DNA from: Euglena gracilis
Taxonomy: Eukaryota > Euglenida > Euglenophyceae > Euglenales
Reading direction: 5' to 3'
NCBI GenBank assembly: GCA_039621445.1
Contig: CP154955.1
Location: 3,330,017-3,394,016 of the forward strand
DNA length: 64,000 nucleotides
Positions 10,945 through 22,095 of the stretch are shown piece by piece. Made by a program: the position numbers and the translations under genes. The first letter of the stretch is position 1, and the number at the start of each line of letters is the position of its first letter. Under the pieces are notes generated by a model. The model saw only the letters and a program-made list of their open reading frames with translations. It was not told the DNA's origin and did not search any database.

Positions 10945-12660
10945 TCAGAGAATCGGCCTTGCAAAGTCAAAAATCGATTTCAGGCCTTCAAGCCGAACTA
11001 ATTCATAACTTTTCACACAAATGTAACGGGAATGTGACTTACGGATCCGTTTTTGTGGGGGGGTCACATTAACCCGTGCCATCTCGGGGGGTCTATCAAA
11101 TTTTGATCCAAACTTCCACCTCTTTCTGAGAAAAAAATGCAATTGGGTAATCTGTCCACCTTTTGATTTTCAAAAATCAAATCAAATCTGTAAAATTCTC
11201 GCCTCCTTGCCATTACAAAATGTTTCCTCCAAACCCAAAATTACTTCGGGGTACCTACGGGAGCCTCACCAACAAAATTGTCAGCCATGTCTCATGCCTG
11301 GGCAAATTTCGTTTACAGAATCCTCTGAAAATCCTGTACAGCGTCCTTAAAAACGATTACGGGGTGGTTGGGTTGCACCTCCTCTCCGTAAATAATTCCT
11401 TTAAATTCCTTGAAAATATGTCGATCCAACACATCGACTTTTTGTTTGAACGCCCCCCACCCACTCGCGTCCAAACGAGTGGGGCTAATCCCCATTTTGT
11501 TCATTCCAACTTTATTCCTTTCTTCCACACAACACAACCCATGAAGTTCAATAGGTTCCACCTCCGAAACAAAGTGTCATATTGTGTGACTTGGGTAAAA
11601 TATTCAGACTAAGAATTTTCATTGGTCGACCGTTCAACCCATTAAAGTGAAATAATTCACTTTTTTCCACCTGGGAAAAATGACGGTGTACAAAATGCGT
11701 TCCAACCCTCAACTGTTCCTTTTCCATCAGAAAATTGTCCACCTCCACCGTTTCCAAAAGTTTGAGGTCTAACACCCGTTCCCTTTCACCATGGGCCATA
11801 AGTGAGAGGGTACCCTGCTGGACCAACACCAAACCCTCCCCCTTTGGTATATGCCTTTCCTCTTTCCCGTAAAACAAAACAGTCACCAAATCTGGGACTC
11901 GGCATTTTTTATGTGACGTCCCACAAAAAAATGTATCCACCAAAACGGTGAAAATGTCTTTTGAAACCGGGGATGGTGTACTTGCACCAAAAACCCGGAC
12001 ACAAACGGTTTGACAAACCCTCCACCATTCCCCAAATAGAGTAAGCTTTTTGTAGTCCAAATGACTACATTGAAAAAAATTAACGTTCAAAAAAATCAGC
12101 CCCTCCAAAAATTCCCGGTCCTTCACGAGGACGTCTCAGGGAATTTGAATCAAAATTCAGGGGGGTTGCAAAAATTGGGTGTTGGAAAGTGTCCTTTTTG
12201 TGCGAGAATCGGCATAATCCAAATTTTGTTCACACGTGGTGGGGTCTTGACCATATGTCGTATAAAGTATGGGTGCAAATGTCAAGTCCACCTCCACTCC
12301 AGATTTTGTTCCCGTAAAAAGCTTCAAAGCCTTTGTGTGTCTTGACCCTGAAAATTGCTGGACTTTGTCCTCAAAAGTGTTTGACTGTGGCACAAATATT
12401 TTCTGAAACAAAATTTGTGCTGGGGGCACCTGAACAAAAGTGCTGCTCCTGGAACACGGGCCACCACTTTTTCCTTGGGAAGTTTCCGGACCTTTGTCGT
12501 TAAAAAAGGTCGTCCCGCCCCACTTGCCTCGTCCCCCCTCTCCACGGGCATGTGCCCAAAACTAGGTGCCGGGGGAACTTGATTTGCATCCAGAGTTTTT
12601 GTCCAACAGTTAGAGGCATTGTTCCCAACCTCACCACAACACTTACACGGTGCTCTGATT
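10945..12660 (-). pseudogene. gag: retroelement gag/pro remnant with zinc knuckle
   Basis: At 12651-12603 the minus strand encodes CKCCGEVGNNASNC. This is the exact CX2CX4HX4C zinc-knuckle spacing with the His replaced by Asn. Downstream frames 12429-12157, 12126-11548 (192 codons) and 11561-11313 are open but frameshifted to each other; they would be the gag C-terminus and following pol region. No DTG/DSG or YxDD motif was seen, so the family is not assigned. This is a separate element from the Ty3 family A on the left. Confidence 0.45.
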
Positions 12661-14795
12661 ACACAGGTTGTGTGGTTGGGGTTTGGGAGCGGTACTTATT
12701 TCACATTTGAAGGTGTTTTTGACAGCGCCCCCCCTTCTTGAACATTTCCGGTGAAATTTGAATAAAAATTCTCCTTTCACGTTTTATGAACGAATTTGGT
12801 CACCCCCAACCAAACGGGGAGTTGAATCGTTTCAGCGGGGAGAAACCTGGTTGTTTAAATTCCTTCCCCCCTCCGTTTGTTCAAGGCATGCCTGTGTCAT
12901 TCCCATGAATTGAGCGGGGGAAAATGAAAATCCCTGGAGAAAAACAGCAATTTTTGTCCAATTGACTACCCATTGAGCGAACGAAGTAAATTTTTGTCCC
13001 TTGTCTACGGAAGGAAAGTCCACCATTCTGGAGGAAACAAAAAACGAGGGAGGGGGGGGTAAAAACTGTTGCTCCCCCTGCCTCTGGGCCTAGATTGCCC
13101 AGGGAGGGAGCAACTGGGGGTGAAAACGAAAATTTACAAAAAGCAACCCACTCATTCTCTCTGGACTTTTCCTTTTCATACCTTCAGGTCCCATCCCACG
13201 CCTTCTCGTCGCTCGAAATCCCACCTATGCTCCCAACACAGAGCTTGGTCCCAACCTATACCTCCTGGGTGGCGTGCTCGGCGAGCTGGTTGCTGCTTGG
13301 CACCCCTGCACGTCCACCACAGCGGTGCGGTGGAGGGGGCCCCCGGACGCCGCCACCACAGCGACGCTGGGGTTGGGGGTCTCCCTTCTCAAGCAGTGAA
13401 AATAAAATTTGCGGCCAGTGATCCAGGCAGGGGGAAAAAACTGTCCACGTTGATCCTCTTCCGTATTAAACTGGGATTGTGTCCGTTTGAAAATTCTGAG
13501 ACTTTTCAGTTGAGAAAAGCTTCGCTCAATCCCAGTAACCAAAGGTGGGAAATTCTACAAATCCTTGCATTTCAGCAAAACTGCCTGGAACGGCGTTCGA
13601 TTTGAGTTTTCCAATTCCAAAACTCGTGGTTTCTCGTGAAAAAGTTCTTTCATTTTGGCGCTGTCCAAAGTTAAATTGGGCTGGAATCCTGCTGAATTTT
13701 TATCACTTTTGGCCAAAGCGGTTTTCATTTTTGAATCTGGGGGAATTTAAGTTTTTTCCAACTTTGCACAGGGAAATTGAAATTTTTTTTCGTCAGCAAC
13801 CCAACCTTAATTTTTTCGTGCACACTCCTCCTTGTACGTTCCTCATAAGGATATTTGTTCCCTCCCTCCATCTCCATTTACACAGGGGGGGGCTGAAATT
13901 TGTGTGAAGGGGACCATTCTTGCTTCTCCTCCACCAGCCAAAAAGGCTGATCCGTGCCCGCTCCCAGCCTGGAGGACAAAGGGGAAAAATTTCCTGTACG
14001 GAGGATTCCACCCATCTCCGACAAGATTGGCTGAAAAAAAGGGAAAACCACAGCAAAAATCTGTAGCACCAGGGAAAGTTGTCATAGATATCACCCGTCT
14101 CTGACTTTTTTGACTGAAAATCTGCCGAAGTCACAGGAAATTTCTGTGACGGGGAAAGGAAAATTTAAATTTTTTCACTTGAAAACTTAAAGGTCCTTGG
14201 GTGAGACAACGCCTGGTGTTTTGGTGGGGAAAAATACGTGCCACTTTGCAAGTGGGACCCTGCCCCCACAATAAATCTTGCCGGAAATGCATGCCGTTGG
14301 CAAAAACTGTGGGGGATTTTGCGAAAATTACAGGAAATTCTGGGTCCTCATCGTAATTCATGCTGAAATTGGCCAAGTTGATTGTTAAAAATCTTGTCGG
14401 GACTTAAACTCCTGTGGTAACCCATGAAAATCTGCTGGGAATTCACTTTTCTGAAAAAACTGTTGTGATGCGACAAGTACGTTTGGCAAGAAAAATGTCC
14501 GCAAAATTAGCAGATGGAATTTTTGTGGCACTAAAATTCTCCCACATGACTCTTCTGAATGCCCGTACTTATTCGAGTTATTTAGGAGCCTTAGGGCTGT
14601 GGTTTGGGGTTGTATTCTTGCAGACAGTTGTCGTGCGTTGTATGTGTCCGCCTGCTGAGGTCCACCGGCTTCCATACCGCGTACTGGGGGCCATTGCAGG
14701 GCCCCCCTCCACTAGCTGCAGCTGTCAACAATCTGTTTGTTGTGGCTTCAGATTGAATTTTCCGTCTTGTCTTTCTTGTTTGTCTTTCTTGTGCT
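12661..14795 (-). other. decayed coding remnants, probably gag N-terminal side
   Basis: Short minus-strand frames (13026-12832, 13542-13225, 14134-13793, 14376-14131, 14675-14385) follow each other in the same direction as the zinc-knuckle region. They would be the upstream part of that gag. No motif is diagnostic. C-runs and A-runs cause many of the frame breaks. A plus-strand frame of 178 codons (13069-13605) overlaps and is not favoured. Confidence 0.25.
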
Positions 14796-15044
14796 TCAAC
14801 TGCCTGGCATGCCGCGCTCTGGCCGGAGAGTCCGAGTAGGACCTCCATGAAACCCGACCGGGTTCGACTGTTTTGAGGATCCTTCGGCCACGGCTTTTTT
14901 TTGGGGCGGCCACCGACCGTCGAAGGCAAAGTATTCGATCATTTCTTTTTTGCTCTTGAAATTTTCCAATTGCAACTTGAAATGCACATTTTTATCAAAA
15001 AAGGGTTCTAACGAACTTGTGGGGGCCGCCGTGGGTTGGTCCAC
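14796..15044 (-). pseudogene. conserved short coding segment, copy 2
   Basis: This is the partner of the segment at 10530-10868, in the same orientation, sharing (Q/E)(L)xxxKxKKEM(I/F)EYF, DG, RPPQK and AEGSSK. Similarity also covers noncoding edges for about 160 bp (14849-15010 against 10606-10770). A pair of old terminal repeats around 10.8-14.8 kb is therefore an alternative to a duplicated exon. Confidence 0.4.
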
Positions 15045-15255
15045 GACTATGGCGGCACTGGGGGCTCAGGAGGCTGCCTAGCGGGAGACCGGTGAACCGC
15101 CAGGTGAGCACCTCCTTTGTCCCCACCGGTAGTCTGGAGGCATGACGCTAGTCAAGAAACCGGGAGGTCGTGGGTTCGATTCCCGGGTCGGAAATTGGCG
15201 TCGGGCTCGGCGGTGAGAGGCACCGGCCCCTCATGGGGCATCGAACACGAGCCGT
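15030..15255 (+). mobile_element. tRNA-derived SINE, family S2 copy 1
   Basis: The sequence TAGTCTGGAGG (A-box-like) is followed about 40 nt later by GTGGGTTCGATTCCCGGG, a T-arm with a perfect B box (GGTTCGATTCC). The surrounding 200 bp match the minus strand of 28655-28862 in the same order: GGCTCAGGAGGCTG, ACCGCCAGGTGAG, CCTTTGTCCCC, then the tRNA-like part. Two dispersed copies in opposite orientation, with pol III boxes, indicate a SINE. No flanking duplication was identified. Confidence 0.65.
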
Positions 15256-15516
15256 AAAACAAAGAGCCCTCAGTAGCAGAGGACGCCGAGGGGGACCAGG
15301 TCGGGGAGCCCGGAGGGGTGCCCCAACTGCTCGTCGCGGATTTCGAGCCCTTGTGGCCCGGCTCGGACGAGGACCCCTAACCCCCCCCCCCCCGCCTCCC
15401 CGGACGTAGCCCGGGCCGGCTTACCCGTGGAGGCTAGCCCACGGGGGGGGGCAGAAAATGGGGGTGGTGCGAAAAACTTGGAGGGACCGAGCTGGTTTCC
15501 TTTATTTGTTGTTGTT
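15256..15516. other. GC-rich spacer
   Basis: Contains a C-homopolymer near 15380 and a G-homopolymer near 15445. The end, TTGTTGTTTTGCAG at about 15505-15520, resembles a splice acceptor next to the RT fragment, but no matching donor could be placed. No gene is called. Confidence 0.3.
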
Positions 15517-16020
15517 TTGCAGGTTCAATCTCAATTTCAGTTTCAGTCTAGGTTTTCAACTAAACTTCCAGGAAGGAAAGTTACAGCTGCCCCCCCAGAA
15601 AGTTAAAAAATGCAAAAAAGGAGCTGGGAAAAATTGGAAAAAAAGATTACATTTCAAAAACGCAGATGGCTGCATTTTGGGTCAAGTAATATGCCACTTA
15701 ATGGCCATGCCCTTTTAAAGGGCTTTTACGAATGCCCTGGCAATTGTTTTGGTGGCAAAGTCCACAGCCACCTGGGACTCAAAACACCCCATTTCCCAGG
15801 TCGAAGCCCAATTAAGAGAAAAAACCAGACCCTTCCCCCAAAATGTAACTAGAGAGTTGCACTCTGAAAGCAGCACCCATGCCTGGGGGGTGGACATCCA
15901 CACAGGGGAAGTTGTGCAGGAATTTTGGGGAAAAGACTCCATTTTGCACATAAATGTAAAGGAGCTCAGTGCAGCAGATGGTGAATGGACAGGGGGGATT
16001 ATTCTTTAGACCCCCAACTT
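15517..16020 (+). pseudogene. pol: DIRS-like RT thumb and RNase H (copy D3)
   Basis: The frame runs LGFQLNFQEGKLQLPPQKVKK (end of the DIRS RT palm and thumb), then YRAFTNALAIVLV. RNase H follows as ELHSESSTHAWGVDIHTG and ILHINVKELSAA (about 15848-15970). The HIN-KEL-A block is typical of DIRS-type RNase H. The RT core with YLDD is missing upstream. A stop follows near 16008. It continues into the MT domain at 16149. Confidence 0.65.
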
Positions 16021-16148
16021 TTTTCAATGGCTAGGACAGCGTTTACAAGTTTTCATACAGCTGGAAACATATTTTTTTTCATACACGGGCAACAAACAAC
16101 TGCCCATTTTTCTGGCCAGGTGGCCCCACTGGGAGTCCACAGCAGTAA

Positions 16149-16570
16149 ATGCATTACACTGTCCACTGGACAACATGGGGGATCTTATGCAACCCTCCCC
16201 CCCCCTGGTCAATAATTCAAGAATTTCTGCGCAGGTTGAAAATGTTTCCCCAGACCAAAGTTTTGATGGTCACCCCCTACTGGGATTTAGCCACGTGGTG
16301 GCCCCAATTAAACAAAATGGAAGTTCCAGGGACCCCCTGCCTGAAAATAACCCCCTACAGGGGCATGTTCACCAATTGCAGGGAGAAACAAATGCCACCC
16401 CCCAGGGGGCCCATGTTTTGCATGATTTGCTCAGGAAACTTTTGGAGAGGAAACAAATTCAGGTTCAGACCAATAACGATTTCCTGGGGAGAAACCCCAG
16501 GTTAAAGCGTTATCAAAGTGCTTTTGAACTTCTTTGGGTGGTTTTGGAAGACTTGGGGGTGCCCCCCTGA
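16149..16570 (+). pseudogene. DIRS-like MT (Dam-like) domain (copy D3)
   Basis: The frame shows CNPPPPWSIIQEFLRRLK, KVLMVTPYWDLATWWPQL and KMEVPGTPC. The first is the N6-adenine methyltransferase NPPW motif with two extra prolines, probably from expansion of the C-run at about 16196-16205. DIRS elements are known to carry such a domain between RNase H and YR. The parallel frame 16175-16570 continues to RKLLERKQIQVQ and FELLWVVLEDLGVPP, which is also seen at the left edge of the window. Frames alternate, so it is not functional. Confidence 0.65.
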
Positions 16571-16644
16571 AGCCACGACAGACCAAGTGGCTGACGCCTT
16601 AATTAAGTTATTCCAATTTTCCAAGGCCCAAGACCGTCATGCAT

Positions 16645-16705
16645 ACCATGCTATGGGTTGAGTCCTGGGGTTGGTGGGTTCAAATCCCACACCCTGTTAA
16701 CCCCT
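16645..16705 (+). other. tRNA T-arm-like sequence
   Basis: GTGGGTTCAAATCCCAC forms a perfect 5-bp T-stem with a 7-nt loop and a B-box match (GGTTCAAATCC). No A box, anticodon arm or acceptor stem could be placed upstream. It is a tRNA or SINE fossil at best, or chance. Confidence 0.3.
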
Positions 16706-17445
16706 TACAAGAGGCTCTGGAACTAAAACCTGGAGAAATGTGGGACATTTTGGGATCCAGTCCCATCCTCCTGGGACTGGCAAAGGCGCCCGTGCCCACT
16801 GATATTTCTACATTGCGTACACAACTGATTTTTCTGCTCACGAATCTTCTGTTTATACCGATCCTCACACTTGGCACAAGGCAAACGAACCACCAGTGTG
16901 TTGTAGGGCACCCTACATCAAGGTTAGGCGTAAAAGGAAAAAATTCCATAAGTGGGAAAGGGTTGTGTCCATACCACAGTGTCCAAAAATAAGCGCATTT
17001 CATTTAATGATGTGCTATGTAGCTGCTACAAGTTTATACGTCAGACCACGCCCCCCCCTAATTTCATGAAAACGCACTTCAGGGCCGTAAGTGCAGACAG
17101 AATTGCTTCTATGAGAAAATACTTTTTGGCCAAGCAAGGGGTGCAACACCAGGTGTGGTGGGTCCACTCCACCAGAGGGGCAGGGGTTGGTTTACTCAAA
17201 AAACAGTTGGCCTTCCTGCCCAAGTAGTTTTTCAAATTGGTCAGTGGAAGGGGGTGGAGCTTTTAAGCATATTACGGACGACCTGGTGCCAAAAGTGCCT
17301 TAGAAAATGCCCTGGCCCCCCTCATTTCAGTACACAATCTTGCCTTACAAGGGAGAAGTGGCGAGGCCGACGTGTCTCGTTCTCACTGGAGGAAAAACAA
17401 CCAGGGAAGAATGGACACCAAGGACGAAGCACATGGACCTTATGA
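16706..17445 (+). pseudogene. DIRS-like tyrosine recombinase (copy D3)
   Basis: Residues LRTQLIFLLTNLLFIP (about 16816-16863) correspond to the helix before the first catalytic Arg, which is lost here. MRKYFLAKQGVQHQ leads to HSTRGAG, the HxxR box (17165-17176), then QIGQWKGVE and, in a shifted frame, AYYGRPGAKSALENALAP around the expected catalytic Tyr. Tyrosine recombinases integrate DIRS elements from circular DNA without target duplication. Stops and at least two frameshifts make this copy dead. It ends before 17450. Confidence 0.65.
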
Positions 17446-18135
17446 GCCGCTCCCCCAACCCGTGAAGCAAACTTCGCCTTCAAAACCCCTCGGTAGGAGA
17501 GTGGGGGCCAGGGGGGGAGAAGGGGGGACCACCCCAGGGGCAAGCAGCCGCGTCGCTAAGTAGGAGCAGCATCTTCAGCCAACTCCAGAAAGGCGGCACT
17601 ACGCGGGACCTCCTAACCCTCCGCACCCAAACAATCCAAACAACACCGCCAGCGAGCAAGGCATGGCCTCACAAGGACTTTGTGCTTCGCCCTCGGTGTC
17701 CCTTCCTCGCTTGTCCTTTTTCGTCGAGGTAGTACGAGTGCGCGGGGGGTGCTTCTTACTACGCATTTGATGCCGGAGTTGGCGATCATGAGGCCTCCTC
17801 CGACACCTTGGCGAAACTAAGCCGTCGTGGCACCGGTCCCTCCCCCCTCACATAGTCGCTTGGTGGAGGTCCCCCCCGGAGTTGGGGATGGATGTGTCTT
17901 TCTGGTGTGTTTCTGGGTGGGTGGTTGGGGCTTCACGGCTGGGGGTCCACTCTCTTGCTGAGATGTTTTTATTTTTCTGCTAATTTTGTTGGCAGGAGGT
18001 TTGGCTCACCATCTTCTTGTGCTTCGCCCTCTTTGTCCTTTCCTCTCCTTTCCTTTTCGTGGGAGTCCGAGACCATTCGGGCTCTGCACTGCCCACTTTT
18101 GGTCTTAGTTTTTGAATTATTTGTACCACTCCCAG
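17446..18135. other. noncoding, with shared DIRS 3' segment
   Basis: 17655-17745 (CCGCCAGCGAGCAAGGCATGG and on to CTTGTCCTTTTT) matches 26095-26190 downstream of another DIRS-like pol fragment. It may be part of the family's 3' terminal region. A related, weaker match (CTTGTGCTTCGCCCTC) is at 18015. No coding sequence recognised. Confidence 0.4.
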
Positions 18136-18137
18136 CC

Positions 18138-18757
18138 TCAATTAATGGGCCGGAAAGGCTCCAAAGCTGTTTTCACTGACCCGGTTGCTGCACTTCTTCC
18201 TCTTGAAAACCAGCATTTTTCCACCACAAAACCCCAGCCCCCCTGGTGCTGTGGGGTTTCCATTAAGTGGTGTCGACCCCCCTCGTCTTGCAGCACCTCT
18301 TTGGTGAGACAATTCACTCTTTCTGCGACCAAAGGTCTTTCACATTATAACAATTGTTTTTGTGACTAACCATGTGGGCTATCCTTTCCACGTACTGTTT
18401 CAATAAATGCCAGGGGCTTCTGAGGGGGCTGTGTGGCAATTTCATAATCTCCTTCCACCTTGGGTAATTCCACCCTTTCCTTTGCAACAAAGTGAAAACG
18501 TTTTGTTCCATCTTTGGCCGGGTTCTGTCTAGGTCAACCACCCTGTGGAGGGCCAACGGCCTCCAACAAATGATGAGTCTGTTTCTGAGCTCTTTCACAG
18601 AGAGTTTTGAGAGGGGTTTTGATTGTCTGATGATGTTGTCTAGAAAATGAGTGGGGTCCCAAAAATGGGCATACTTGCAGACGTTGAAATTCCATTTCCT
18701 TTTCAATGGAGCCAAAAGAGAAGAAAATCTCAATGATCCAAACCCTGGGAGTAACAA
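18138..18757 (-). pseudogene. DIRS-like tyrosine recombinase (copy D4)
   Basis: The minus frame 18757-18314 (147 codons) reads HFWDPTHFLDNIIRQ, LSVKELRNRLIICWRPLALH and RVVDLDRTRP. The RVVDL segment fits box I with the catalytic Arg. After a stop, a second frame gives TKEVLQDEG and a third HSTRGAG (18253-18242 region), the HxxR box. A stretch near 18790 (NTARNAYAAALL) fits the core-binding start. Order on the minus strand with RT, RNase H and MT is that of a DIRS pol. Frameshifted, so inactive. Confidence 0.7.
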
Positions 18758-19243
18758 GGCTGCTGCGTATGCATTTCGTGCAGTGTTGGTGCTTTGAACA
18801 GCAAGATCAAGGATGGACTAAGCCATTCTGTGGACTGTGCGGTCCTGCAGGGGCACCGCTTTGTGCAACATTTTGCCTACCACTGTCCTGAAGACTGAGT
18901 CATATACTTTGACATTTCACGGATTTTTTATTCGATACTGGACATCAAAACTTCCTGTGATTGTAATATTTGCCTGAAGCAACCAAGCAGGCCACATTCC
19001 ACCTTGAGGGGGCATCTCCTTCCACCAGCAATTGGTCAACAAACCCCACTGGGGGGTTACCAGCACAACTTGATGTCGAAGCCCACTAGGGTACAATCAA
19101 CTGACAAGTTAGGTCTGGGTCTAACATTAATCTCTGAACCAACTGTGGAATGATGCTCTAGGAGGGGTTTGCATAAACTGGGGGAGGCCTTTTAAATCTA
19201 CCTCCATGGCATCCACCAGCAGGGCCCCTTGGTGGAGGTATCC
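18758..19243 (-). pseudogene. DIRS-like MT (Dam-like) domain (copy D4)
   Basis: Minus-strand frames read FMQTPPRASFHSW (eroded NPPW block), VLVTPQWGLLTN and CWWKEMPPQGGMWP. These match in order the MT domain at 16149-16505. The block directly follows RNase H and precedes YR on the same strand. No continuous frame spans it. Confidence 0.5.
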
Positions 19244-19790
19244 TCAAATGAACTTGGGAAATTCGTTGTTTCTGGGTGTGCAAATCATGTCCACATCTGG
19301 GCTTGTATATTTTTTGAAAAACTGCAGAATCTGGTGAAAAATGTGTAAACATACGGAATAATCCCCTGGGTCCTTTTGCACCCTGGTCAGCGAGTCTGCC
19401 AATTTCTCCTGGATGGGACCCAAACCACGTGCAAATTGACTTGCTTTTCTTGAGAATGGTAGAGCATAGGTTTTAAGGTGGAATTTAGGTCGGGCTTTTG
19501 TCCTCCACATTTTGTTAAATATATTAAAGATACCTGGCTGTCCACGTGAAGGACAATTGGTTTGTTTTGGCCTTGCCAAAGCTTTTACGGTTTCCACTGC
19601 TGACGTGAAGTATTTTTGGGTGATATGAAGGACATGCAGGTCCCCTCAAAAATCCTGCACCTTTTGGGCTGAGTTTTTGCCCAGCCCTCCCCCCCTCACT
19701 GCCAGGTGCTGCTGTCTCAGAACAGTTCCTGAGAGGCCTGGAATTGAAATGCCCTGCATACATACACCTGGCTGTAAAAATACTTTTAAT
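19244..19790 (-). pseudogene. DIRS-like RNase H and following region (copy D4)
   Basis: The 117-codon frame 19597-19244 starts with METVKALARPKQ, runs through IFNIFNKMWRTKARPK and QEKLADSLTR, and ends in SPDVDMICTPRNNEFPKFI. The latter fits the conserved V-D-x-x-A-x-x-x-N-x-x-x-P-x-F element seen after RNase H in DIRS pol. Upstream minus frames (19763-19524) hold the earlier RNase H part but are shifted. Confidence 0.6.
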
Positions 19791-20505
19791 TCCCCAATTT
19801 TCTCCTTGATCCCTTGGGGAATGGTGTAGGGTGTGATCCCAACGTCACTTTGAGTGCAGATGCGCCATTTTGCAAAGCTGATCTGTCAGAATTGTGAGAA
19901 ATGACATTGAGACTAAATAGCTTCTGATTTGTCCCACAATAAAGCTGATTTTTCTGCTGCTCATTTTTCGTGCTGTGAGCACTTTGCGTAGCTCCTTTCT
20001 TAAGGATTTTAGTTTTTCCTTTGAAATTTACAGTTCGTATGTTTTCAAAGTTGATCCACTGGCCCAACTGCTCCATTTCCTGTGAGGGTTACAGACAGGA
20101 TTTGGAGACGTTTAATCTGAAATCTGCCAGTAAGAGATCCTTTTTCATTTCTGCCAAATGTTGGGCTGCTGTCTTTTTTCTGGGGGCTAACAGCAAAGTG
20201 TGTTCCAGGTAGATGAAAACTACCTTTCCTTCCTTTCTGCATTTTCTCTCCCAGACTCTCATGAGAGTCATACATTTTTGTGGCAGGCCGCTGATGCCAA
20301 AGCATGCAGCTTGGGACTACCAAGTTTTCCCCCCCACTTGCATGCAAACATATTTGTCTGAGCTTCTGTGCAGCTTTTGGTGGAAATAGGCACCTTTCAG
20401 ATCGATTTTTCTACAAAACCAACCTTTTCTTGAATATTGGAATATTTTTCCTATGTGTTCCAGCCTGAACTTCTGGGGGTGAAGTGGCGATTTAACTGTC
20501 GACAA
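19791..20505 (-). pseudogene. pol: DIRS-like reverse transcriptase (copy D4)
   Basis: The minus frame 20505-20317 contains KIDLKGAYFHQKLH, RT motif A with the catalytic Asp, then KYVCMQVGGKTW. A second frame (20271-20089) holds VFIYLEHTLLLA, where the YLDD box has become YLEH, so catalysis is lost. EMEQLGQWINFE and VNFKGKTKILKKG (20076-19786) correspond to the LGF box and thumb. Together with the downstream RNase H, MT and YR, this is the most complete DIRS-like pol in the window, though dead. Confidence 0.7.
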
Positions 20506-21609
20506 TCTGAAATTATTCTTTCATGTATCTTTTCACCTTCTTTTTTTGGAAATGATGAACCAAGGGACAAACATTTTTGTCTCCTCTTGGAGGACCTGCA
20601 GGTTACTCCTGCACATTCATATTCTCTCAGGGAATTGTGGGCAGTCATTATTTCTGGGGGGACTTGAATGGAACTTTTAAGGACATCTGGGGTGGAAGGG
20701 GAAGATCTGCCACAACCCCCCTTTATCAGGTTTAATACCTCTCTGCCGGCTGCTGCTTTGACGCAATGGGGATTTCAGGCCTGCGCTGCTATGTAAGGGG
20801 CACCTCTGGACGTAAGGTGTCTGAGGGTTCCACAGGCCCCATTATTGGGGATCTTGCCCTGGCTGCCCCATCACGGGGGTCACCTCTGGCTGTCATATCA
20901 CTGGGGTCACAGCTGGCCCTGCCTTAGGTACACCCAAAGACAGCCTTTCCCCCTGTTTTTCAGTGGTGGGGGAAGGTCTGTGTCCGCAGCGGGGATGTAA
21001 AAATGTGGCTGAGGTTTCTTGCTTGATTACCTTCTGGGGGGACCTGTCTGAGCCAATCTTGGGCCTCCCCCCCCCCCAAGAATGGATGTGGTGTGGAAGG
21101 TCTGGAATGTAATGGCCTCCACTGGCCTTCATATCCACCTGGCCTCCATTGGTGTTCAGACCTGCCTGGCCTCCATTAGCCTTCTTCCCTGGACTTCTCC
21201 TGTGCCTGCTTTGTCCCTATTTGTTTCCCATATAATGTTCTTGACGGCATTGATTCCAGCTGCCTTGACATGGCTTGCTGGCTGGGGAGTTTGTTTTTAA
21301 GGCTGCTGCATAGGTGGACATACCTTACCAATGGGAGCTTTCCAGGCTGGGATTCTGGCTGCCATAGACTTAGATTTGGCTCCCCCACTTGGGCTGCCAT
21401 AGCCGTGAATCTGGGCCTCCCTGTTTTTCAGTGGGGGAAAGGTCTGTGTGCCCGGGGGGGGGCATGGTTTTGCTGTTGGTGCTACTGACCTGTGGCCCTT
21501 TTTGTCCGCCCTGATGTGTGTGGATGTAATCTTCCTTCTCCCCTCCCTTCCTAATCCTTCCTCCTTTTCATTCGCCCTAACTTCCTGACCTCTTTTTTTT
21601 TAAGGGCTT
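20506..21609. other. noncoding with TGGCCTCCA-type short repeats
   Basis: Around 21110-21180 the motif TGGCCTCCA(C/T)TGG recurs three times about 30 nt apart, and around 20850-20920 GGGGTCACCTCTGG/GGGGTCACAGCTGG alternate. It lies between ORF1-like and RT-like parts of DIRS copy D4. No domain was recognised on either strand. Confidence 0.4.
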
Positions 21610-22095
21610 TCAGGCCCATACTCCCCCTTTCCAGGCTGCCTGCCGACCCCCCCCCTGGCCATAGCCCCCTCGGGCCTGCATGACTGCCGATTTCCATCTC
21701 CCCCCCCCCTCCCCCGAGAAACAGAAAAAACGGGATGGTTCTGGGGTGGGGCGGGGCCCCATTCTTGTCTTCCTGACCACAGTTGTCCATGGTCCATGAC
21801 CGTCACCACGTTGAATGGGTGATGTTAAATTCCTTGAAGAACTGGGGGGGGGGGTAGCACCGGCCACGGACGTGCGTGCTGCTGCCGCCGCTGCAGCTTC
21901 TGTAGCTGCTGCTGTGTCTCTACCTTCCGCAGCTTCTGCTGCAATCTTGGAAATTCGTTGAAGTTCTACTCCTTCAGAAAAAATTCCAGTTGAACTCGGA
22001 GAAGTGAAATTCTTTCTCCTTGACGTCGAAGGGCAGAATAAGTAATCAGCCAACTCAGGCAGCAAAAAGCAGTAATAAGCACGCCCCGTGCACAC
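21610..22095 (-). CDS. ORF1-like protein of DIRS copy D4
   Basis: A 161-codon open frame upstream of, and collinear with, the minus-strand RT/RNase H/MT/YR. It has an Ala/Glu-rich helical stretch (KIAAEAAEGRDTAAATEAAA), then RGDGHGPWTTVVRKT, a short motif often seen in retroelement ORF1/gag proteins, and a Gly-rich tail (GGYGQGGGRQ) that could bind RNA. It may be the gag-like ORF1. The start at 22095 is only the first ATG. The C-terminus is G-homopolymer-affected, so the true end is uncertain. Confidence 0.4.
   Translation of the reverse strand: MCTGRAYYCFLLPELADYLFCPSTSRRKNFTSPSSTGIFSEGVELQRISKIAAEAAEGRDTAAATEAAAAAAARTSVAGATPPPSSSRNLTSPIQRGDGHGPWTTVVRKTRMGPRPTPEPSRFFCFSGEGGGRWKSAVMQARGGYGQGGGRQAAWKGGVWA

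Noticed and set aside
10606-15010. LTR pair bounding 10.8-14.8 kb
   Set aside because: The 160-bp similarity is best conserved as protein sequence and shows no TG...CA ends or target duplication; kept only as an alternative.
16645-16705. Functional tRNA gene
   Set aside because: Only the T-arm is convincing; no D-arm, anticodon arm or acceptor stem can be folded around it.
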